NCBI GenBank assembly: GCA_023423235.1
Contig: JAFAFY010000195.1
Span: 1 to 18,197, forward strand
Origin: Pseudomonadota bacterium
GTDB lineage: Bacteria; Pseudomonadota; Gammaproteobacteria; Xanthomonadales; Xanthomonadaceae
DNA: 18,197 nt
Reading direction: 5' to 3'
The position numbers and the translations under genes are program-made. Each line of letters opens with the position of its first letter. Position 1 is the first letter of the stretch. The notes under the pieces are model-generated. The model did no database searches, was not told the origin of the DNA, and was given only the letters and a program-made list of their open reading frames with translations. This document shows, piece by piece, positions 10,027-17,385 of this stretch.

Positions 10027-12132
10027 GTGACCGCTACACCCAAACGCCTGTTCCTGGCCTGCGCCGCCGCGCTGGCGCTGTCCGCCTGCGACAAGTCCGC
10101 CGCGCCCGACGCGGCCCCGGCCACGACGCCGCCGGCCGCAGACGCCGCGCCGGCGCTGACGCTCGACGAGAGCAAACTGCCGCCGTTCAACCGCTTCCTG
10201 ATCGACGACCTGGACACGGCCGCCAACGCCTGCACCGACTTCGCCGGCTACGTCAACGGCAAGTGGCTGGCCGCCAACCCGATCCCGGGCGACCGCACCT
10301 CCTGGGGCGCGTTCGAGATGCTCGACGAGCGCTCCACCGCCGTGCAGCACCAGCTGGCCGAGCAGGCCGCCACCGATGCCAACGCCACCGGCGTGGAGAA
10401 GCTGGTCGGCGACTTCTGGGCCACCGGCATGGACGAGGCCAGGATCAACGCCCAGGGCATCACCCCGCTGCAACCCGAACTCGAGCGCATCGACGCGCTG
10501 ACCGACACCGCCTCGATCGTGGCCTGGTTGCGCGAAACCGCGGCCAAGGGCCAGGGCTTCCTGTGGGGCATCGGCGCGATGCCGGACTTCAAGGATTCCT
10601 CGGTCAACATCGCCGCCACCGGCCAGGGCGGTCTTGGCCTGCCCGACACCACCTACTACACCGCCGCCGACAAGGCCGGCATCCGCGAGGCCTACGTCGC
10701 CCACATCGCCAAGGTGCTGGAACTTTCGGGTATCCCGGCCGCGCAGGCCCAGGCCCAGGCCGCCGACGTGCTGGCATTCGAGACCCGGATCGCCAAGGCC
10801 TCGAAGTCGCGCGAGGAGTTCTCGCGCGACGTCGGCCTGTACTACAACCCCATCGCCACCACCGAAGCCGACAAGCTGACGCCCAATTTCCCGTGGACGG
10901 CGTTCTTCGAATCGCAGGGCATCGAGGTGCCGGCGACGTTCTCGCTGTCGGTGCCGTCCTTCCACCAGGAAGTGGACGCGATGCTGGTCGACGTGCCGGT
11001 CGAGCAGTGGAAGAGCTACCTGCGCTTCCATGTCGTCGACGGCGCCTCGCCGTACCTGTCGGATGCGTTCGCGCAGCAGAACTACGCGTTCCACAACAAG
11101 ACCCTCGGCGGCCAGCAGGAGATCGAGCCGCGCTGGAAGCGGGTGCTGGGCACGGTCGATGAGGAAGTCGGCCAGGCCATGGGCCAGCTCTACGTGCAGG
11201 TCGCGTTCCCGCCCGAGTCGAAGGCGAAGATGGAAGCGCTGATCAAGAACCTCAGCGACGCGCTGAAGCTGCGCATCGAGAACCTGGAGTGGATGAGCGC
11301 CGAGACCAAGCAGAAGGCGCTGGAGAAGTGGAACACCTTCGAGCCGCGCGTGGGCTACCCCGACAAGTGGCGTGACTGGACCGGCCTTGCCACCGGCCGC
11401 GACAGCTACCTGGGCAACGTGCTGGCCGCCACCGAGTTCAACTACAAGTGGGACATCGGCAAGATCGGCAAGCCGGTCGACAAGAGCGAATGGGGCATGC
11501 GCCCGCAGACGGTCAACGCCTCCTACAATCCGCTGGCCAACCAGCTGACGTTCCCGGCCGCGATCCTGCAGCCGCCGTTCTTCGATCCCGACGCCACCGA
11601 CGAAATGAACTACGGCGGCATCGGCGCGGTGATCGGCCACGAGATGACCCACGGCTACGATGACCAGGGCGCGCGCTTCGGACCCACCGGCAACATGGAG
11701 AACTGGTGGACCGAGGCCGACATGACCGGCTTCAAGTCGCGTACCGGCAAGCTGGTGCAGCAGTTCAACGACTACCAGCTGCCCGACGGCCGCCACCTCA
11801 ATGGCAACCACACCCTGGGCGAGAACATCGCCGACCTCGGCGGCCTGGCCACCGCCTACGACGCCATGCGCAAGGCGGCCGGCGATACCCCCGACCCGAT
11901 GACCGACGGGCTGAGCCGCGACCAGCGCTTCTTCCTGAGCTGGGCCACGGTGTGGCGCCGCAACTTCACTCCGGAGGAACTCAGCAAGCGCCTGGCCACC
12001 GACGAGCATGCCCTGGCCGGGTTCCGCGCCATCGGCGCGCCGTCCAACCTGCCGGCCTTCGCTGCCGCCTTCCAGTGCAAGGACGGCGATGCGATGGTCC
12101 GCAGCGGCGAGCGCCAGGTCGTGATCTGGTAA
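10027..12132 (+). CDS. M13 family (PepO/neprilysin-type) metallopeptidase, lipoprotein, catalytic residues intact
   Basis: This encodes 701 aa from a GTG start with CGGAG seven bases upstream. A lipoprotein signal ends at C21 (LSAC), followed by an Ala/Pro linker, so the enzyme is probably membrane-anchored in the envelope. The M13 N-terminal domain opens with ACTDFAGYVNGKW. The catalytic domain has the substrate-binding motif NASY (N497, matching neprilysin N542), HEMTH (538-542) with YDDQG after it, ENIAD (599-603) supplying the third zinc ligand E599 and D603, and H661 with R667 (HALAGFR), matching neprilysin H711 and R717. The chain ends FQCKDGDAM...VVIW, the usual family terminus. All residues needed for catalysis are therefore present. 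By family it cleaves peptides outside the cytoplasm. A perfect terminator follows. The next gene is a paralogue that has lost these residues. Confidence 0.95.
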   Translation: MTATPKRLFLACAAALALSACDKSAAPDAAPATTPPAADAAPALTLDESKLPPFNRFLIDDLDTAANACTDFAGYVNGKWLAANPIPGDRTSWGAFEMLDERSTAVQHQLAEQAATDANATGVEKLVGDFWATGMDEARINAQGITPLQPELERIDALTDTASIVAWLRETAAKGQGFLWGIGAMPDFKDSSVNIAATGQGGLGLPDTTYYTAADKAGIREAYVAHIAKVLELSGIPAAQAQAQAADVLAFETRIAKASKSREEFSRDVGLYYNPIATTEADKLTPNFPWTAFFESQGIEVPATFSLSVPSFHQEVDAMLVDVPVEQWKSYLRFHVVDGASPYLSDAFAQQNYAFHNKTLGGQQEIEPRWKRVLGTVDEEVGQAMGQLYVQVAFPPESKAKMEALIKNLSDALKLRIENLEWMSAETKQKALEKWNTFEPRVGYPDKWRDWTGLATGRDSYLGNVLAATEFNYKWDIGKIGKPVDKSEWGMRPQTVNASYNPLANQLTFPAAILQPPFFDPDATDEMNYGGIGAVIGHEMTHGYDDQGARFGPTGNMENWWTEADMTGFKSRTGKLVQQFNDYQLPDGRHLNGNHTLGENIADLGGLATAYDAMRKAAGDTPDPMTDGLSRDQRFFLSWATVWRRNFTPEELSKRLATDEHALAGFRAIGAPSNLPAFAAAFQCKDGDAMVRSGERQVVIW

Positions 12133-12157
12133 GCGCACGACGCGAGGCGTGACGGAC

Positions 12158-12186
12158 AGGGCCCGGCCGCAATGCCGGGCCCTTTT
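12158..12186 (+). terminator. Rho-independent terminator of the first M13 gene
   Basis: AGGGCCCGGC (12158-12167) pairs perfectly with GCCGGGCCCT (12174-12183) around a 6-nt loop, and four T residues (12183-12186) overlap and follow the stem. It lies 26 bp after the stop codon. This is the best terminator in the window, so the second M13 gene needs its own promoter. Confidence 0.85.
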
Positions 12187-12374
12187 CCGTGGTGCCTGCG
12201 GCAACTGACCCGGCGCGGACTTCCTCGCCCGCGGATGCGCCTGGCCCGCGCGCCTTCTGCGCTGCCGGCTGGCGCCCGGCAGCGGGCGCGCCGTCGCCGA
12301 TGCGCCCCTTCACGACCGCGGTCCGGTTTCACGCCGATCGCGCCCCTGACCTGCGCTTTCGCAGCGCCGGCGCT

Positions 12375-12383
12375 TGCTAGACT
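12375..12383 (+). promoter_or_regulatory. Possible extended -10 promoter of the second M13 gene
   Basis: TGCTAGACT fits an extended -10 box (TGn plus TAGACT) 30 bp before the ATG, predicting a leader of about 23 nt. A near-identical TGCTAGAGT precedes the small membrane protein on the other strand. A small hairpin, CTGCG/CGCAG, lies at 12351-12364 where a -35 box would be expected. Confidence 0.45.
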
Positions 12384-12412
12384 TGCGCGATTCCCGACGC
12401 ACGGATTCCTCG

Positions 12413-14437
12413 ATGCCGATCCACCACAGCCTTGCCCGCCCTGCCCTGCTTGCCGCCTCGATCGCCCTGCTGGTGGGCCTGAGTTCCGATGCCGACGCCC
12501 AGCGTCGCCGCGCCGCCGCGCCCAAGGGGCCGCCGCCGGTGACCGCCTGCAGCGACTTCTACAGCTTCGTCAACAAGGACTGGCTGGCCGCCAACGTCGT
12601 CGTCGCCGGCGAAGGCACCCGCTCGGCATTCGCCGAACTACAGGCACTGGCGCTGCAGCAGCAGCGCGACCTGCTCAATGACGCGATGAATGCGCCGCAG
12701 AACGACATCCAGAAGCTGCTCGGCGACTTCTGGGCCAGCGGCCTGGACGAAGCTGCGGTGGAGGCCGATGGCGCCCGCCCGATCGCACCGCTGCTGGCGC
12801 GCATCGACGGCATCCGCCGCTCGCGCGACGTCGCCCCGGCGATCGCCGCGCTGCACCAGGTGGGCATCCCGGTGGCGTTCCAGTTCGGCGCCGAGGTCGA
12901 CCCGAGCAACCTCGAACGCTATCTGGGCTACTTCGTGCAGGGCGGCCTGGGCATGCCCGACCCGGGCTACTACACCCGCGGCGATGCGGAAACCCGCGAA
13001 CTGATGGCCCAGTACGCCCAGTACGTGCGCAACATCCTGACCCTCGCCGGCACGCCCGAAGCCCGTCTCGAAGCCGACACCGCGCTGGTGCTGGACCTGG
13101 AAACCCGCATCGCCAGCGCCTCGCAGTCGCTGGCCGAGATGCGCGACCCGCGCAGCCAGTACAACGTGGTCGAGACTGCCGGTTTTGCCAAGCAGTTCCG
13201 CCGCCTGCAGCTGGCCGATTTCCTCCAGGCACAGGGCGTGCAGGCGGAAACGGTGTCGATGGCCAATCCGGCGCTGTTCACCCAGCTCGACACCCTGGTC
13301 AACACGCTCAAGCCAGAGCAATGGAAGGCCTACCTGCGCTTCCACATCGGCAATGCGATGGCGCCTTACCTGTCCAAGAGCTTCCGCGACGCCGAGTTCG
13401 ATTTCCAGGGCCGCATCCTGCGCGGCGAAACCGCACAGCCGCAGCGCGAGACGCTGGTGCTGGGTGCGATCAACCGCGCTGCCGGGCCGATGGTCTCGCG
13501 CGAGTACGTCGCCCGCTACCTGCCCGGCCCGACCCGCGGCCGCGCAACCGCGATCGCCCACCAGGTGCGCGACGCACTGGCGCGCGGCATCGACCGCAAC
13601 GCCTGGATGAGCGAGACCGCCAAGGTCGAGGCCAAGGACAAGCTGGCCCGCACCCGCATCGAGATCGGCGCGCCCGAGCGCGACCTCGACTTCACCGTGC
13701 AGCCGATGGGCCGCGGCAGCTTCGGCAGCAACATGCTGATCGCCTCGACCTGGCACCACCGCGAAGAAATGAAGCGCATCGGCCAGCCCAACGCCGGCCG
13801 CCGCTGGGATGTGCTGCCGCAGACGCCGGCACTGGCCTACGACCTGGCGCAGAACCGGCTGATCGTCTCGGCCGCCGTGCTGCAGGCACCGGTGCTCGAC
13901 ATGGGCATCGACACCGCCGGCCACTATGGCGCCTATGGCGCGCTGGTCGGCCGCGAACTCAGCCGCGCAGTCGACATCCACGGCAAGCTTGTGGACCGCA
14001 CCGAGATGATCCGCACCTGGTGGACGCCGGCCGACGACGCCGCCTGGCTGACCACCACCGACCGTCTGGTACCGCAGTACAACGCCTACCCGTATCCGGG
14101 CCTGGCCGGCACTTTCGTCAACGGCGCCCAGACCCGCGACGAGAACGCGGCCGACCTCGGCGGCGTGGAACTGGCCTGGGATGCGTTCGTGCAGGCCAAC
14201 CCCGAGGCGCAGGCCGCGGGCAAGGAAGCCTTCTTCCGCAGCTGGGCGCAGCTGTGGCGCCAGCAGGCCTCGGTCGACACCGCCATGCGCAACGCCGCCA
14301 CCAGCATCCAGGCGCCGGGCCAGTGGCGCGCCAACGGCCCGCTGTCCAACCAGCCCGCGTTCCTGGAAACCTTCAGTTGCAAGGCCAGCGACGGTATGAC
14401 CCGCAAGGCCGACGACCAGGTCCGCATCTGGCGTTGA
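12413..14437 (+). CDS. Exported M13 homologue lacking zinc ligands, probable pseudo-peptidase
   Basis: This encodes 674 aa. The ATG at 12413 starts a signal peptide with a likely cleavage after ADA (residue 29), leaving a basic Pro-rich start (QRRRAAAPKGPPP). There is no lipobox, unlike its neighbour. M13 similarity runs the whole length: ACSDFYSFVNKDWLA, GGLGMPDPGYYT, ENAADLGG, and a C-terminus with a conserved cysteine ending in VRIWR. The HExxH motif reads RELSR (514-518), so both zinc-binding histidines are arginine. The substrate-binding asparagine is alanine (A473), and the transition-state histidine is glutamine (Q633). The motif glutamate E515, third ligand E577, D581 and R639 remain. 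The frame is intact and well conserved, so this is not a decaying gene. I infer a non-catalytic role, such as peptide binding or regulation of a partner. An unrecognised alternative metal site cannot be excluded. Confidence 0.9.
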   Translation: MPIHHSLARPALLAASIALLVGLSSDADAQRRRAAAPKGPPPVTACSDFYSFVNKDWLAANVVVAGEGTRSAFAELQALALQQQRDLLNDAMNAPQNDIQKLLGDFWASGLDEAAVEADGARPIAPLLARIDGIRRSRDVAPAIAALHQVGIPVAFQFGAEVDPSNLERYLGYFVQGGLGMPDPGYYTRGDAETRELMAQYAQYVRNILTLAGTPEARLEADTALVLDLETRIASASQSLAEMRDPRSQYNVVETAGFAKQFRRLQLADFLQAQGVQAETVSMANPALFTQLDTLVNTLKPEQWKAYLRFHIGNAMAPYLSKSFRDAEFDFQGRILRGETAQPQRETLVLGAINRAAGPMVSREYVARYLPGPTRGRATAIAHQVRDALARGIDRNAWMSETAKVEAKDKLARTRIEIGAPERDLDFTVQPMGRGSFGSNMLIASTWHHREEMKRIGQPNAGRRWDVLPQTPALAYDLAQNRLIVSAAVLQAPVLDMGIDTAGHYGAYGALVGRELSRAVDIHGKLVDRTEMIRTWWTPADDAAWLTTTDRLVPQYNAYPYPGLAGTFVNGAQTRDENAADLGGVELAWDAFVQANPEAQAAGKEAFFRSWAQLWRQQASVDTAMRNAATSIQAPGQWRANGPLSNQPAFLETFSCKASDGMTRKADDQVRIWR

Positions 14438-14848
14438 GGTGGCGTGGCGCGGGGTCGGGCGCAGGCCCGGCTCCCCGCTTCGCGTCCGGTTGCGGCAGGT
14501 CGCCGGCCGGCCGCGCGGCGCCTGCTTCGCGGCCGCCTGCTTGGCGCGCCAGACGCCGCGCAGCCAGCTGCCGCGTCATCCGCAGACCACGCGGCAGCGC
14601 ACGTGGCACGCGGAATGCGCATGTGTGCCCGAACGCCATCACCCCCGCGAGCGCCGGGGTCAGGGGCATATCCGGGAATCACCCCTTGCCCCGGTAACCC
14701 CCCCACCGTGCCATGGCAGCTTGACTGCCGGTTTGCCGGCGGCGCGGGCGCCCTGCAGCTGCGATCGGGCGAAACGCCGCCGCGGGTGGACGCGCAGAAG
14801 GCCGCGGACGCGGGCGGGTCCGCCCCGAACCGCCTCCGCTACTTGCCC
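14438..14848. other. Gene-free gap between the second M13 gene and the rhomboid gene
   Basis: These 411 bp lie between converging genes. Frames that stay open here are Arg/Ala/Pro-rich and show no domain. The one recognisable structure is the REP-like palindrome at 14641-14694. I see no T-tailed terminator for either flanking gene, and the palindrome may serve that purpose. Confidence 0.6.
14641..14694. repeat. REP-like intergenic palindromic element
   Basis: ACCCC (14641-14645) pairs with GGGGT (14656-14660), forming one hairpin with an inner GCG/CGC stem. CCGGGG and GGGG (14654-14666) can pair instead with CCCC and CCCCGG (14682-14694). Read on minus, the element would encode TPALAGV, resembling the peptide typically produced by dispersed REP-type hairpins. 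With only one copy in the window, repeat status is inferred. Confidence 0.4.
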
Positions 14849-15496
14849 CTACAGCCGGCGCACGTGCCCGCCACCGCGGCGCTTGAACGGCGGCCGCCCG
14901 CGCCAGTGCTGGATCAGCAGCCAGCCGAACAACATGCCGCCGAGGTGGGCGAAATGCGCCACGCCCGAGCGCGTGCCGCTGATGCCCAGCACCAGTTCGA
15001 TCACGCCGTAGACGATCACCAGCGTGCGTGCGCGCATCGGGATCGGCGGGAACAGCAGCATCAGCCGCTGGTTGGGGAACAGCATGCCGTAGGCGAGCAG
15101 CAGGCCGAACACGCCGCCTGACGCACCCAGCGTCGGATACGGGCGCCCGCCCTGGGCCAGCGCCCAGCTCACCACGCCCAGCTGGCACAGGCCGGCACCG
15201 ACCACGCACACCAGGTAGAACGTCAGGAACCGCTTCGGCCCCCAGGTGTATTCGAGCTGCGGCCCGAACAGCAGCAGCGCCAGCATGTTGAAGATCAGGT
15301 GCGCCGGGCTGCCGTGCAGGAACCCGTAGGTCAGCAGTTGCCAGGGCATGAACGACAGACCGCCCGCGTCCGCGCCACCCACCGGCCACAGCATGAACGG
15401 GTAGAACGGCGCATTGCTGGTCAGCAACTGCAGCACGAACACCACGCCGTTGATGATCAGCAGTGCCTTGGCAACGGGGGAGAGGTTGGTGAGCAT
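14849..15496 (-). CDS. Rhomboid family intramembrane serine protease
   Basis: This encodes 215 aa. The ATG at 15496 has AGGAGT just upstream. Rhomboid hallmarks are the catalytic serine S126 in GASGGVFG and the partner histidine H184 in AHFAHLGGM. Also typical is HLIFNMLALLLFGPQLE (about 66-82), with the family's conserved His and Asn. About six hydrophobic helices fit a minimal bacterial rhomboid core, with no extra cytosolic domain. The C-terminus is short and basic. It should cleave membrane proteins within the inner membrane; the substrate is unknown. The gene is the last of the minus-strand group, 83 bp after the alkyltransferase-like gene, with a possible promoter of its own in that gap. 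A longer in-frame start upstream (about 15559) gives a His-rich leader unlike rhomboids and was not chosen. Confidence 0.93.
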   Translation of the reverse strand: MLTNLSPVAKALLIINGVVFVLQLLTSNAPFYPFMLWPVGGADAGGLSFMPWQLLTYGFLHGSPAHLIFNMLALLLFGPQLEYTWGPKRFLTFYLVCVVGAGLCQLGVVSWALAQGGRPYPTLGASGGVFGLLLAYGMLFPNQRLMLLFPPIPMRARTLVIVYGVIELVLGISGTRSGVAHFAHLGGMLFGWLLIQHWRGRPPFKRRGGGHVRRL

Positions 15497-15520
15497 CCGG
15501 ACTCCTGGGCAGTGCGGCAC

Positions 15521-15526
15521 ATGATA
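15521..15526 (-). promoter_or_regulatory. Possible -10 box for the rhomboid gene
   Basis: On minus, TATCAT lies 24 bp before the rhomboid ATG, in the same TATCATG context as the DUF502 box at 3188. An imperfect hairpin (15532-15557) sits just upstream and could end the preceding transcript. No clear -35 box. Confidence 0.4.
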
Positions 15527-15579
15527 CCGGCGCACCAGCACCAAGACGTGGTGGTGCACTCAGGATGTTGAATCCCACG

Positions 15580-15942
15580 TCAGCCGGATCGCGGCGCCCA
15601 CAGCGCGGCGTCGAGCGAGGCAGCAGCTTCCGGCATCCGCACCCGGCCAGCGCAAAGGGCGACGCCCTCGGCGCGCAGCCGCCGCGCCTGTTCCTCGAAT
15701 CCGGACGAACCGGCCGGAAAGGCGATACGGCCATCGCTGCGCAGCACGCGGTGCCAGGGCAGCGTGGGGTCGTCGTTCCCGCGCAGCACCCACGCCACCA
15801 GCCGCGCCCGGCCCGGCAGCCCGGCGCGGCGCGCGATATGGCCGTACCCGGCGACGCTGCCGGCGGGCACGGCGCGGATCGCATCGAGGATGCGTTTGCG
15901 TGCGGCGGCCTGCCCGTCTCCGTCGCCCTTGCCCGCCGCCAT
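15580..15942 (-). CDS. Alkyltransferase-like (ATL) DNA repair protein
   Basis: This encodes 120 aa from the ATG at 15942. The protein matches the DNA-binding domain of O6-alkylguanine-DNA alkyltransferase: RILDAIRAVPAGSVAGYGHIA (split here as helix and recognition tyrosine Y33), an arginine-containing helix (RARLVAWVLRGN), and PWHRVLRSDG. The active-site PCHR of true alkyltransferases is PWHR here (W63 in place of cysteine). This is the defining mark of ATL proteins such as E. coli YbaZ. ATLs bind O6-alkylguanine, flip it out and direct nucleotide-excision repair to it, without transferring the alkyl group. It would act in the cytoplasm on DNA. An in-frame ATG at 15987 would overlap the upstream gene by 29 bp and add 15 non-conserved residues, so I prefer 15942. 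It lies 16 bp after the small membrane protein gene and is probably co-transcribed with it. Confidence 0.88.
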   Translation of the reverse strand: MAAGKGDGDGQAAARKRILDAIRAVPAGSVAGYGHIARRAGLPGRARLVAWVLRGNDDPTLPWHRVLRSDGRIAFPAGSSGFEEQARRLRAEGVALCAGRVRMPEAAASLDAALWAPRSG

Positions 15943-15958
15943 CGCGTCGCGTCCGGAT

Positions 15959-16177
15959 TCAGGCGCGCCGGAAGCCGCGCAAGGCATGGATCACCCGGCC
16001 GATCACATAGAGCACCAGGCCGCTGGTGAAGCCGCCGGTCGCCAGCCACAACAGCAGCTGGCGCGTGGCGATGTCTGCGGGCTGGGCCAGGAACACCACG
16101 GCGCCGCAGCCCAGTCCGGCCAGGATCAGCACCAGGCCGCACTTGAGATAGACGTTGCTCAGGCCGAGTCGGGACAC
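15959..16177 (-). CDS. Small two-helix membrane protein, function unknown
   Basis: This encodes 72 aa from a GTG at 16177, with GGAG eight bases upstream. Two hydrophobic segments are visible at about residues 11-30 and 41-60, joined by a short polar loop (AQPADIATRQ). The C-terminus is basic (ALRGFRRA), suggesting that end is cytoplasmic. I recognise no family. It is followed after 16 bp by the ATL gene, so the two are likely co-transcribed, but nothing in the sequence ties it to DNA repair. A nearby ATG at 16191 is in another frame and cannot be its start. The hydrophobic pattern and ribosome site make it a credible gene. Confidence 0.7.
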   Translation of the reverse strand: MSRLGLSNVYLKCGLVLILAGLGCGAVVFLAQPADIATRQLLLWLATGGFTSGLVLYVIGRVIHALRGFRRA

Positions 16178-16205
16178 GGGCGCGTCTCCATGCAGGGGTG
16201 GGCGG

Positions 16206-16214
16206 ACTCTAGCA
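16206..16214 (-). promoter_or_regulatory. Possible extended -10 promoter of the small membrane protein and ATL genes
   Basis: On minus, TGCTAGAGT fits an extended -10 box 28 bp before the GTG start, in the 66-bp gap after the phosphate permease. It differs by one base from the box before the second M13 gene. Confidence 0.45.
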
Positions 16215-16243
16215 AATGCCGGCTGCGTCCCCGCCAGCAGGCC

Positions 16244-17371
16244 TTACACCCAGCCGAAGTGGTGGAACGTGCGGAACAGGCCGTAGGCGATGCCGCCGGA
16301 CATGGGAATGGTGAGGATCCACGCCCACACCATCTTGTTGACCACCGACCACTTGATCGCGTTCAGGCGCTTGGCGGTGCCCACGCCCATGATCGCCGAG
16401 GAAATGTTGTGGGTGGTCGAGACCGGGATGCCCAGCGACGAGGCCGCCAGGATCACCGAGGCCGCGCTGGTTTCCGCGGCGAAGCCGTGGATCGGGTGCA
16501 GCTTGACCAGCTTGTGGCCCAGGGTCTTGATGATGCGCCAGCCGCCGGCCGCGGTGCCGGCGGCCATCACCAGGGCGCAGGTGATCTTGATCCACAGGTC
16601 GATGTCGCCCTCGGCCAGCGCGGCGTCGGAGGGGTGCAGGAACGCCAGCCAGCCCGGCAGGTTGTCCAGCGTGCCCACGCTCTGCGCGCTGACCAGGGTC
16701 AGGGCGACGATGCCCATGGTCTTCTGCGCATCGTTCATGCCGTGGGCGAAGCCCATGCCCGCGGCGCTGACGATCTGCGCCTTGCCGAAGAAGCCGTTGA
16801 CCCAGCGCGGCCGCGCGAGCCGCGCCAGCACGCCGCCGGCGCGCGCCATCATCGAGATCACGAAGAACAGCACGCCCATCATCAGGAAGCCCGCGGCGAA
16901 GCCCAGCACCGGCGAGCTGACCATCGGGATGATGACCTTCCACAACAGCCCGGCACTGCGCCAGACCGGCTCGGCCGGTTCCGACCAGATGACCACGTGC
17001 CAGTTGTTGTGCGCCGCCGCCAGCGCCGCGCCGACCAGGCCGCCGATCAGCGCGTGCGACGACGACGAAGGCAGCCCGAACCACCAGGTGATCAGGTTCC
17101 AGATGATCCCGCCCAGCAGCGCGCACAGGATCAGCTGCGAGCCGACGTCGATGACCCCGGCGTCGATCAGCCCGGAGGAGATGGTCTTGGCAACCGCGGT
17201 CCCCATCAGCGCACCGATCAGGTTCATCGACGCCGCCAGGCCCACCGCCTGCATCGGCGAGAGCACCTTGGTGGCGACCACCGTGGCGATGGAGTTGGCG
17301 GTGTCGTGGAAGCCGTTGATGTACTCGAACACCAGCGCGGTCAGGACCACGATCAACACGAGGGTCAGCAT
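16244..17371 (-). CDS. pit: PiT family low-affinity inorganic phosphate permease
   Basis: This encodes 375 aa from the ATG at 17371. PiT proteins carry two inverted copies of a signature around GxNDxxN. The first copy here is GFHDTANSIATV (residues 20-31), and the second is GFAHGMNDAQKTMG (N213, D214). Other family landmarks are WWFGLPSSSSHALIGG (about residues 96-111) and GIPVSTTHNISSAIMG near the C-terminus. About ten hydrophobic helices place it in the inner membrane. It should import phosphate, probably as a metal-phosphate complex with H+ as in E. coli Pit, though the coupling ion cannot be read here. The gene starts 14 bp after the DUF47 gene, forming the widespread DUF47-pit pair, and it shares that gene's Pho box promoter region. 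The ribosome site is weak, suggesting translational coupling to the DUF47 gene. Confidence 0.95.
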   Translation of the reverse strand: MLTLVLIVVLTALVFEYINGFHDTANSIATVVATKVLSPMQAVGLAASMNLIGALMGTAVAKTISSGLIDAGVIDVGSQLILCALLGGIIWNLITWWFGLPSSSSHALIGGLVGAALAAAHNNWHVVIWSEPAEPVWRSAGLLWKVIIPMVSSPVLGFAAGFLMMGVLFFVISMMARAGGVLARLARPRWVNGFFGKAQIVSAAGMGFAHGMNDAQKTMGIVALTLVSAQSVGTLDNLPGWLAFLHPSDAALAEGDIDLWIKITCALVMAAGTAAGGWRIIKTLGHKLVKLHPIHGFAAETSAASVILAASSLGIPVSTTHNISSAIMGVGTAKRLNAIKWSVVNKMVWAWILTIPMSGGIAYGLFRTFHHFGWV

Positions 17372-17385
17372 GATCCGGCAGCCCG

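Noticed and set aside
8092..12204. Open frame of 1370 codons on minus, spanning the antiporter and first M13 gene
   Set aside because: It lies antisense to two well-supported genes, has His/Gln/Arg/Gly-rich composition and no domain. Long antisense frames are expected when third positions are nearly all G or C.
14373..14669. Possible 98-codon small gene on minus in the M13-rhomboid gap
   Set aside because: Its beginning is a translation of the REP-like hairpin (TPALAGV), the rest is Arg/Ala-rich, and it overlaps the end of the M13 homologue.
15532..15557. GCACCA...TGGTGC hairpin between the ATL and rhomboid genes
   Set aside because: It has a G-G mismatch and no T-run; it may help end the ATL transcript, but the evidence is too thin for a separate terminator call.
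15943..15987. Longer N-terminus for the ATL protein
   Set aside because: It would overlap the upstream membrane protein gene by 29 bp and adds residues with no similarity to the family. The ribosome site is weak for both starts, so some doubt remains.
14679..16142. Open frame of 487 codons on minus across the rhomboid, ATL and membrane protein genes
   Set aside because: It runs in a different frame from all three genes, which have their own motifs and starts.
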